Assembly: GCA_017634065.1 (NCBI GenBank)
Contig: JAGBOC010000001.1
Coordinates: 1 to 60,266 of the forward strand
DNA from: Lachnospiraceae bacterium
GTDB lineage: Bacteria > Bacillota > Clostridia > Lachnospirales > Lachnospiraceae
DNA: 60,266 bases
Direction of reading: 5' to 3'
Shown: piece by piece, positions 54,084 through 60,266 of the stretch
Layout: each line of letters opens with the position of its first letter
Position numbering within the stretch: the first letter of the stretch is position 1
Program-made: the position numbers and the translations under genes
Notes under the pieces: model-generated
Databases searched by the model: none
What the model was told of the DNA's origin: nothing
Seen by the model: the letters and a program-made list of their open reading frames with translations, nothing else

Positions 54084-55477
54084 TGGCAGAGAATAGTTTC
54101 CAAAATGCAGATGATAGACTGCCTCATAATATAGAAGCTGAAAGAGCAGTGATAGGTTGCTTACTTCAAGATAGTAACACTATTGAAGAAGTATTTGCGT
54201 CAATTACTGCGGAGATGTTTTATAGTGGACCACTTAAAGCAATATTTTTAAGTATAGCTGAATTAAAAAGAGAAGGACTTGATATAGATAGGATAACTGT
54301 CAAAGATAAGGTTAATAGCATAAAAAAGAAGGCAAAAGAACTTGAGGGTTATGATGAAAGAACACTTGATGATGATTTTTTTGTAGGGCTTCTTGAAAAT
54401 GCTGCTATCGACATAAATGTCATATCTTATTGCAATATCATTAAAGATAAATATTTACTTCGTAGGTCTATATCAATAGCATCTGACATAATTGAGCAGT
54501 GTAGAAAAGGTGATAAATCAGCAATTGAGATATGTAATATAGCTCAAGATGATTTTTTTAATCTTGGTGTCAACAATGCTGCAAAAGTATATCATAGTAT
54601 TTCTGATTATATACAACCTATATTTGAAGATATAGAAAGAGCATCAAGTGCAACAAATGGTATAACAGGCATACCAACTGGTTATTCACAACTTGATACT
54701 ATAACTGCGGGTTTTCAAAACTCTGATATGATAGTTCTAGCAGCAAGACCTGCACAAGGAAAAACAACTTTCGCATTAAACCTTGCTTACAATATGTGTG
54801 AAAGGTCAAATAAAAGTGTATTGTTTTTTTCACTTGAGATGAGTGGTATACAACTTGCGAAGAGAATACTTTCATCTTTGAGTTTTGTGTCAAGCTATAA
54901 CATAAGAAGTGGAAAACTCAGTGAGCAGGATTTAAAAGATTTAGTTACTGCTACATATAGGATGGACAATAAAAAATTATTTATTAAAGATAGTTCGCTA
55001 CTTACGATTGCAGATTTAAGAAATGAGTGTATGCGAGTAAAACAAAAAGATGGTTTAGACATAGTATTCATTGATTATTTACAACTTATGGTTGCAGGAG
55101 ATAACTATAAGAATGCAAATAAAGGTGGATTTATGTCAAGACAAGAAGAAGTGTCGGCGATTTCAAGAAATATTAAAGCTCTTGCAAAGGAACTTAATAT
55201 ACCGATTATAGCGTTATCGCAATTACATCGTGAAGCTGAAAATAGAAGTGGTCCACCACAACTTTCAGATTTAAGAGAATCAGGAGCGATAGAGCAAGAT
55301 GCAGATATAGTAATGCTTATCCATAGACCGAATAAAGAAGATCCACAGGGCGTAGAACTTCATATTGAGAAACATAGAAATGGAAGCACTGGAGTGGTCT
55401 ACTATAGATTTAATAAGGAAACGACAAGATTTGATGAAGTAGATAGGAAGACTGAAGTTCCAAATAATGCGAATTAG
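54083..55477 (+). CDS. dnaB: Replicative DNA helicase
   Basis: 464 residues, normal for the DnaB family (called DnaC in Bacillus). The N-terminal domain has LPHNIEAERAVIGCLLQD; the RecA-like motor has Walker A LAARPAQGKTTFALNLAYN, then FFSLEMSG, DIVFIDYLQLMVAG (Walker B), LALSQLHREAENR-type H3 (IALSQLHREAENRS) and SGAIEQDADIVMLIHR. It unwinds DNA at the fork as a hexamer. It overlaps rplI by one base. Five bases after it begins the MurF-like gene. Confidence 0.96.
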   Translation: MAENSFQNADDRLPHNIEAERAVIGCLLQDSNTIEEVFASITAEMFYSGPLKAIFLSIAELKREGLDIDRITVKDKVNSIKKKAKELEGYDERTLDDDFFVGLLENAAIDINVISYCNIIKDKYLLRRSISIASDIIEQCRKGDKSAIEICNIAQDDFFNLGVNNAAKVYHSISDYIQPIFEDIERASSATNGITGIPTGYSQLDTITAGFQNSDMIVLAARPAQGKTTFALNLAYNMCERSNKSVLFFSLEMSGIQLAKRILSSLSFVSSYNIRSGKLSEQDLKDLVTATYRMDNKKLFIKDSSLLTIADLRNECMRVKQKDGLDIVFIDYLQLMVAGDNYKNANKGGFMSRQEEVSAISRNIKALAKELNIPIIALSQLHREAENRSGPPQLSDLRESGAIEQDADIVMLIHRPNKEDPQGVELHIEKHRNGSTGVVYYRFNKETTRFDEVDRKTEVPNNAN

Positions 55478-55482
55478 TTTTT

Positions 55483-57141
55483 ATGGAAAGTTTTATTTTT
55501 GAAAGACTTTATAATCCAGTTAATATGAGTATCATAGGAGCAATTCTTATGATACTTATTATGTTGAAGCAAATTCACATAATGCAGTTAAACTCATATA
55601 ATCTTGATCAACAAATTATCTGGTATAAAAAGAACACTAAATTACTAGCTATGCACTATGTGCTTTTTTTTAGTACTATTATCCTCCCACTAATAATAGC
55701 TATAGCAGCTTTTGATATGAGGAAAATAGTGTCACTTGCTGGAATGTTATTACTCTTAATATTTTATCCAATTCTATTACTTATTATATTGATTGAAAAT
55801 CTTCCAAGAAAACAAAAGAAAAAACTTATATTCACTAATAGAATTAAAAGATTGATTGTGATAAATATTTTAGTTTATGGATTCTGGTTTTTATTATCTT
55901 TTAGAAGTGGCGATATATTAGTTATAGTACTATTTGCACTTATGGGTGTTGCATTATGTCCGCTTTTAAACTTTGTATCCTTTCTCATAAGTTTGCCAAT
56001 AGAAAATGCCTTAAGACATAAGTTTATGAATGAGGCAAGAGATATATTAGTAAAGCATGATGATTTGTATGTGATTGGCATAACTGGAAGTTTTGGAAAG
56101 ACAAGTGTCAAATATTATTTAAATAGCTTACTTAAAAATAAATACTCTGTCTGCATGACACCAGAGAGTTTCAATACTCCTATGGGAGCTACACTTACAA
56201 TTAAAAATGATTTAAGAAATATTGATGACATATTTATCTGTGAGATGGGAGCAAGAAGAATAGGCGATATAAAAGAGATATGTGATATAGTTAGCCCAAG
56301 TGCCTGTATAATTACTGATGTGGGGGATATGCACCTTGATACTTTCAAAAATATAGAAAATGTAAAAAATACAAAGTTTGAATTATTTGATTCGGTGATT
56401 GGTAGCGATAAAGTTATATCAAAGTTTGATAAGATAATTCTTTTAAATGGAGATAATGAATTAATAAGGAACAAAGTTTCAGAATATGATATTTCAAATA
56501 AAAATATTTACTTTTATGGATTAGATTCTGACAATGACTTTTATGCAAAAGACATAAGTCATAATGAAGACTTTATGAGTTTTACACTTACATCAAAGAA
56601 CAATTTATTTAGTGATGTGACATTTGAAACGAGATTACTTGGCAAGTATAGCATAAAGAATCTTGTGGCATCTATCTCATTTGCTATGCTACTTGGTGTT
56701 GATGAAGGCAGTATGAAAAAAACAGTAGCGAATATCTTGCCAGTGCCACATAGGTTGCAACTTTTATCAAATGATAAAAATAATTTGATTATTGATGATG
56801 CGTATAATTCTAATTTAAATGGTGCTAAAAATGCAGTTGATGCACTTGGCACTTTTAAAGACTATGTGAAAGTGATAATAACACCAGGCATGGTAGAACT
56901 TGGTGACAAGCAGTGGTATGAAAACAATGTATTTGCTGAATATGCTTCTTCACTAGTTGACTATGCTATAGTAGTTGGAAATACCAATAGAGATGCACTT
57001 AAGACGGGATTTGAGAAAAACCTTAATAGTGAAAATGTAATACTAATTGATAAAGTCGAAGAAGCTATCTTTTATGCAAGAAACAATATATCTGGAAAGA
57101 AAGTGATTTTACTTGAAAATGATTTGAGTGATAATTATTAG
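55483..57141 (+). CDS. Membrane-anchored Mur ligase (MurF-like)
   Basis: 552 residues, about 100 more than MurF. The N-terminal 190 residues contain about five membrane segments (from residues 15 to 185), and the Mur ligase follows: P-loop GITGSFGKTSVKYYL (about 200-215), TPESFNTPMGATLTI, CEMGARRIGDIKEIC, DVGDMHLDTF and PVPHRLQLL, then the C-terminal domain with IDDAYNSNLNGAKNAVDAL and TPGMVELGD. MurF adds D-Ala-D-Ala to UDP-MurNAc-tripeptide. The next gene makes D-Ala-D-Ala, which supports that role. Whether the membrane part binds a partner is unknown. Confidence 0.85.
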   Translation: MESFIFERLYNPVNMSIIGAILMILIMLKQIHIMQLNSYNLDQQIIWYKKNTKLLAMHYVLFFSTIILPLIIAIAAFDMRKIVSLAGMLLLLIFYPILLLIILIENLPRKQKKKLIFTNRIKRLIVINILVYGFWFLLSFRSGDILVIVLFALMGVALCPLLNFVSFLISLPIENALRHKFMNEARDILVKHDDLYVIGITGSFGKTSVKYYLNSLLKNKYSVCMTPESFNTPMGATLTIKNDLRNIDDIFICEMGARRIGDIKEICDIVSPSACIITDVGDMHLDTFKNIENVKNTKFELFDSVIGSDKVISKFDKIILLNGDNELIRNKVSEYDISNKNIYFYGLDSDNDFYAKDISHNEDFMSFTLTSKNNLFSDVTFETRLLGKYSIKNLVASISFAMLLGVDEGSMKKTVANILPVPHRLQLLSNDKNNLIIDDAYNSNLNGAKNAVDALGTFKDYVKVIITPGMVELGDKQWYENNVFAEYASSLVDYAIVVGNTNRDALKTGFEKNLNSENVILIDKVEEAIFYARNNISGKKVILLENDLSDNY

Positions 57142-57151
57142 GAGGTCTGAT

Positions 57152-58381
57152 ATGAAGTTGAGTATAGCAATAATATTTGGTGGAAAATCCACAGAGCATG
57201 ATGTGTCAATTATTTCGGCAGTACAGGCGATTGAAAATATAGATAAAGATAAATATAATGTTTTACCTATTTATATGGATAAAAGTGGTGATTTTTATTT
57301 TAGCGAAGAAAATTATCTAATTGACACAAAAAACTATAAGAATAAAAAAACACTTTTAAGTAAGTGCATAAATGTTTGCTTTGTGAAAGATAAAAACAAC
57401 ACATATATAAGAGAAGTTAATCAGAAAGTTTTTGGAAAGAAACTTAATAAGGTTGTTGATGTAGCATTTCCAATAGTTCATGGAACAAATGTGGAAGATG
57501 GAAACTTGCAGGGCTTCTTACACACCTTAAATCTACCAGTTGTAGGACCTGATACTTTATCAGGGGCAGTAAGTATGGACAAATATGTGATGAAAGAGTA
57601 TTGCAATTCTATAGGTGTGCCAGTTATTGATGCTATAAGATTTGATAAGATTGATTTTGAAAATATAGATAGCATAGTTAGTAGAGTTGAAGAGAAGTTT
57701 AAATATCCTGTCATAGTTAAGCCGGTAAATCTTGGCTCAAGTATAGGAATAAGTAAAGCAAAAGATAGAGAGACATTAGCAAATGGCTTAGAACTTGCAT
57801 TTAGTTTTGCTGACATAGTACTTGTAGAAAAAGCAATAGTGAATATGAGAGAGATTAACTGTGCTGTGCTTGGAAATAAGTTTGAATGTGAGACAAGTGT
57901 ACTTGAAGAGCCATTTGGTAATGATGAAATATTATCATTTGCTGATAAATATATGAGTGGCAAAGGAACCAAAGGTGCAAAATCTATGGGTGCGAAGCAA
58001 GTAGATGGTGCAAAGTTTACAAAAAGTGGAAAGATGGGACTGGAAACTTCTGGCACAAAAGGTGGTATGGCAAGTCTTAAAAGACGAGTTCCTGCAGAAC
58101 TTGATAAAGATACAGAGACTAAAATTAAAAATTATGCTATAAAGGTATTTAAGTATTTAGGATGTAGTGGAGTTTCGAGAATTGACTTTATAATAGATAA
58201 AGACACTAGCGAAATATATGCAAATGAGATCAATCCTATACCAGGTTCACTTGCATATTATTTATTCACACCAAAGGGAATGAGTTATAGTGAACTTATT
58301 GATAAACTTATAAATATTGCTATAGAGAATTATAAAAGTGCTGAAAGACTAAATTATACTTTTGAGAGTTCTGTGTTATAA
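57152..58381 (+). CDS. ddl: D-alanine--D-alanine ligase
   Basis: 409 residues from the ATG at 57152, preceded by AGGAGG at 7 nt; 57128 would add eight residues. Long for Ddl (usually 305-375). ATP-grasp motifs: AIIFGGKSTEHDVSIISA, PVVGPDTLSGAVSMDKYVMK, PVIVKPVNLGSSIGISKAKD, GVSRIDFII and EINPIPGSLAYYLF. Between residues about 268 and 305 lies an extra Lys/Gly-rich section (near SGKGTKGAKSMGAKQVDG), where other Ddl have a short omega loop. It joins two D-alanines for peptidoglycan; MurF upstream uses the product. Confidence 0.94.
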   Translation: MKLSIAIIFGGKSTEHDVSIISAVQAIENIDKDKYNVLPIYMDKSGDFYFSEENYLIDTKNYKNKKTLLSKCINVCFVKDKNNTYIREVNQKVFGKKLNKVVDVAFPIVHGTNVEDGNLQGFLHTLNLPVVGPDTLSGAVSMDKYVMKEYCNSIGVPVIDAIRFDKIDFENIDSIVSRVEEKFKYPVIVKPVNLGSSIGISKAKDRETLANGLELAFSFADIVLVEKAIVNMREINCAVLGNKFECETSVLEEPFGNDEILSFADKYMSGKGTKGAKSMGAKQVDGAKFTKSGKMGLETSGTKGGMASLKRRVPAELDKDTETKIKNYAIKVFKYLGCSGVSRIDFIIDKDTSEIYANEINPIPGSLAYYLFTPKGMSYSELIDKLINIAIENYKSAERLNYTFESSVL

Positions 58382-58390
58382 AGAAATATA

Positions 58391-58975
58391 ATGAAAATTA
58401 ATGAGATAAAATTAGAAAAAGTTGTAGGACTTAATTCAAAGATTCCATCTAATAATATGATGGAATTTGTTTTAGTTGGAAGGTCCAATGTAGGGAAAAG
58501 TTCCTTTATAAATGCAATATCAAATAGAAATAATTATGCCCACACATCATCTACACCAGGAAAGACAAGGACTATAAATTACTATCTTGTAAATGGAAAG
58601 TTCTATATAGTGGATTTACCTGGCTATGGATATGCAAAGGCAAGTATAGAAGAACAAAATAACTGGGCAACTTTTATAAATAAATACTTAAAAACAAGTG
58701 ATATGATAGAAGAGATAATTTTGATAGTTGATATAAGACATAAGCCCAGTGAAAAAGATTGTCAGATGTTTTCCTTCATAGTATCAGCAACAGGTTATGA
58801 ACCAATTGTGGTAGCAACTAAACTTGATAAAATAAAAAAAAGTGAAGTTAATAAGAATATAGAGATGATAAGAAATGAACTTGGAGCAACTGATGATTGT
58901 GAGATAATACCATTTTCGGCAGAGAAAAAAGATGGCGTGAAAGATGTTTTGAGAATATTGTCAAGCATAGTATAG
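58391..58975 (+). CDS. ysxC: Ribosome biogenesis GTPase YsxC/EngB
   Basis: 194 residues, standard. It assists 50S assembly. G1 GRSNVGKSSFINAIS at about residues 29-43, G2 HTSSTPGKTRTINYYL, G3 DLPGYGYAKA, G4 VATKLDKIKKSEV and G5 IIPFSAEKKDG. It begins 10 nt after ddl and ends the operon, 9 nt before a strong terminator. Its usual lon or clpX neighbours are absent. Confidence 0.97.
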   Translation: MKINEIKLEKVVGLNSKIPSNNMMEFVLVGRSNVGKSSFINAISNRNNYAHTSSTPGKTRTINYYLVNGKFYIVDLPGYGYAKASIEEQNNWATFINKYLKTSDMIEEIILIVDIRHKPSEKDCQMFSFIVSATGYEPIVVATKLDKIKKSEVNKNIEMIRNELGATDDCEIIPFSAEKKDGVKDVLRILSSIV

Positions 58976-58983
58976 GTTTAGTT

Positions 58984-59009
58984 AAGCCCTGAAAAGAATC
59001 AGGGCTTTT
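58984..59009 (+). terminator. Rho-independent terminator
   Basis: AAGCCCTGA (58984-58992) pairs with TCAGGGCTT (58999-59007), then T. It ends the gdpP-ysxC run. Confidence 0.9.
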
Positions 59010-59021
59010 ATACTTCGTATT

Positions 59022-59348
59022 TTAGTTAATCTTTTTTAATATCTGCGTCAGAACACTTCTAAAAAGAAAATCTGTGCGATATATATTTAGTAAATTATTT
59101 TCAATAGGTGAGATCCTTAAATACTTATATTTTTTGCCTTCGATTAGATATGAAATATTGCAATTATATATTTTAGATAGTTGTTTTAATGTGTCTAAAC
59201 TTGGTATAGCATTTCCTTGTTCCCATTTGTAAATACTTTGCTCACTATATAAAGTGTTATTTCTTTTTAGAAGTTTTACTACTTGAGAAGTTGACATAGA
59301 TAAACTTTTACGAAGCGTTTTTAATCGAATTGATAATCTTGTTTCCAT
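59022..59348 (-). CDS. XRE-type helix-turn-helix regulator (second of two)
   Basis: 108 residues. The helix-turn-helix fills residues about 7-65: IRLKTLRKSLSMSTSQVVKL, then SEQSIYKWEQGNAIPSLDTL and LSKIYNCNISYLIEG, the classic pattern of Cro/CI-like repressors. A GGGG lies 7-10 nt before the ATG. The last 40 residues may mediate dimerisation. It follows a paralogue by 13 nt on the same strand; the two share the YRWEN/YKWEQ plus IPDLKT/IPSLDT layout, so they look like a tandem duplication. Their targets are unknown; neither lies in a phage-like region. Confidence 0.85.
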   Translation of the reverse strand: METRLSIRLKTLRKSLSMSTSQVVKLLKRNNTLYSEQSIYKWEQGNAIPSLDTLKQLSKIYNCNISYLIEGKKYKYLRISPIENNLLNIYRTDFLFRSVLTQILKKIN

Positions 59349-59361
59349 AAATATTTCCCCA

Positions 59362-59676
59362 TTATATTTTACTTAATATTTTGGCAATTTTTCTAAAACT
59401 GTCATTGCCTCGTATAGCCATTATGAATTTGTATTCATTTTCACTTAAAGATTTGTAAAATCTTTTATCTTCATAAATCTCTGTCAAGTTGGAGTCATAT
59501 ATGAAAGATAAAACTTTTATAGTTTTCAGATCCGGAATTGTGTTATCATTTTCCCATCTGTAGATAGTTTTTTTAGTAACATAGATATTCATTTCTTCAA
59601 GTTTTTTAATGACTGCATTAATAGAGAGTTTGCAGTTTAATCTAATTTCTTTTAACTTACTACCAATTTTAATCAC
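59362..59676 (-). CDS. XRE-type helix-turn-helix regulator (first of two)
   Basis: 104 residues from a GTG, with AGGAGG 10 nt upstream. The helix-turn-helix covers residues 4-63: KLKEIRLNCKLSINAVIKK, TKKTIYRWENDNTIPDLKTI and LSFIYDSNLTEIYED. The end carries NEYKFIMAIRGNDSFRKIAK, similar in place to IENNLLNIYRTDFLFRSVLT of the other copy. It is divergent from a 41-codon ORF at 59740 and from the rRNA promoter; it might control that short ORF. No recognised operator is visible, though the 11-bp palindrome GTACCTGGTAC lies at 59777-59787. Confidence 0.85.
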   Translation of the reverse strand: MIKIGSKLKEIRLNCKLSINAVIKKLEEMNIYVTKKTIYRWENDNTIPDLKTIKVLSFIYDSNLTEIYEDKRFYKSLSENEYKFIMAIRGNDSFRKIAKILSKI

Positions 59677-59739
59677 TTTATAATTTCCTCCTAAAACATT
59701 AATTTAAAAAGTTTTTCAATTAATCAAGGAGGTCTTATA

Positions 59740-59865
59740 GTGTACATATATGTTGACCTCATTAAGACTCGGCCAGAGTACCTGGTACGCACATATAGTT
59801 TTCCTCGCGATTTTATATTACTATATATAGAAAAAATTGTGAATAAATTGTTAATAAAATTATAA
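59740..59865 (+). CDS. Possible 41-residue protein with a perfect ribosome binding site
   Basis: This is a GTG-started frame with AAGGAGG (59726-59732) exactly 7 nt upstream and TAA at 59863-59865. The product begins VYIYVDLIKTRPEYLVRTYS and ends in a Leu/Ile/Lys-rich helix-like tail. It is too short for the usual length cut-offs. The strong ribosome binding site, in a genome where many genes lack one, and its position divergent from two repressor-like genes argue that it is real; the small size and lack of a known family argue against. The coding tail ends 8 nt before the rRNA -35 box. Confidence 0.45.
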   Translation: MYIYVDLIKTRPEYLVRTYSFPRDFILLYIEKIVNKLLIKL

Positions 59866-59873
59866 AAAAATTG

Positions 59874-59902
59874 TTGACTTTTTTCATGACTTTTGCTATA
59901 TT
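59874..59902 (+). promoter_or_regulatory. rRNA promoter
   Basis: TTGACT (59874-59879), a 17-bp spacer and TATATT (59897-59902). The same bases also read TATATTTG, which matches the Bacteroidota -7 consensus TAnnTTTG, with TTG about the right distance upstream. The start of transcription would be near 59909, where the leader hairpins begin. Confidence 0.75.
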
Positions 59903-59908
59903 TGTAAG

Positions 59909-60081
59909 GCTCACGCTGTGAGCGGTTTTTGTTGCTTTTTTAGCAACAGTACAATGAAAAAAGAATAAACACACAAACCCGAAGATTTTAGTAAAGAACG
60001 GATAAGTTGAGCAAACAACTATAAAAAGCGGATAAGTAAGAGAAAGTATAAGTCAGAAGAATTTCTGACCGAATCAAATTC
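59909..60081 (+). other. rRNA leader
   Basis: The leader holds three small hairpins: GCTCAC/GTGAGC (59909-59923), followed by a T run like an attenuator; GTTGCT/AGCAAC (59931-59947); and GTCAGAA/TTCTGAC (60052-60069). A 9-bp direct repeat CGGATAAGT occurs at 59999 and 60029. These could be processing or antitermination signals, but no clear boxA was identified. No gene is seen. Confidence 0.5.

Positions 60082-60266
<185 letters not shown>

Noticed and set aside
59744-59800. T-box or other riboswitch before the rRNA promoter
   Set aside because: The GTACCTGGTAC palindrome and the complementary arms look suggestive, but the T-box sequence and specifier loop are absent and a coding frame crosses the region.
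59760-59805. Ten-codon minus-strand ORF with GAGG upstream
   Set aside because: Too short to support, and it lies on the opposite strand to the better 41-codon frame.

Overview
The window reads as AT-rich Gram-positive DNA from a Clostridia-type Firmicute, most like Lachnospiraceae. Family-level recognition of the proteins and gene order both support this: gdpP-rplI-dnaB, murB-whiA-dnaE, hup-rqcP-divIC, secG-rnr-smpB and murF/ddl/ysxC are Firmicutes arrangements, and exported proteins carry clostridial cell-wall-binding repeats. Nearly all genes lie on the + strand. The yabP and yabQ sporulation genes that usually sit between rqcP and divIC are absent, so the organism may not sporulate (inference).

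Layout. 1-2.3 kb: the end of a gene cut by the window edge, a GC-richer repeat, and an exported protein of unlike composition. 2.5-9.6 kb: YigZ-family protein, chorismate synthase, CapA-like phosphoesterase, peptidyl-tRNA hydrolase, Mfd. 9.7-12.2 kb: a RelB/PIN toxin-antitoxin pair and a FAD protein with repeat DNA inside its reading frame. 12.3-20.7 kb: HU, RqcP, DivIC, RsmE, HemW, HolA, NrnA, a fused TruB-RibF-like protein, a CYTH protein, RNase P RNA and a small exported protein. 20.7-32.4 kb: CofE-like protein, lipoprotein of the PotD family, RecJ, exported proteins, SecDF, Tgt. 32.5-35.6 kb: four tRNAs, SecG, RNase R, SmpB. 35.6-44 kb: MurI, MurB, a short WhiA, DnaE, an M24 peptidase, a PAP2 phosphatase. 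44-51.5 kb: biotin ligase, exonuclease III, SGNH hydrolase, Pol IV, CPBP protease, glycosyltransferase, GH25 lysozyme-like lipoprotein, a radical SAM protein. 51.6-59 kb: GdpP, bL9, DnaB, MurF-like, Ddl, YsxC. 59-60.3 kb: two XRE-type regulators, an unlisted 41-codon ORF, an rRNA promoter and the first about 185 bases of a 16S rRNA gene.

The genes are mostly housekeeping: DNA replication and repair, translation quality control, peptidoglycan precursor synthesis, c-di-AMP turnover and protein export. No phage, insertion sequence or CRISPR array is visible.

The most notable points are: (1) the 16S start looks like Bacteroidota, not Firmicutes, which suggests a chimeric assembly or a transferred segment; (2) several genes have an extended -10 promoter 6-12 nt before the start codon, implying leaderless or nearly leaderless mRNAs; (3) a truB-ribF fusion lacking the riboflavin kinase domain; (4) repeat DNA domesticated within a coding sequence; (5) shortened WhiA and chorismate synthase; and (6) low-complexity inserts in SecD and Ddl.
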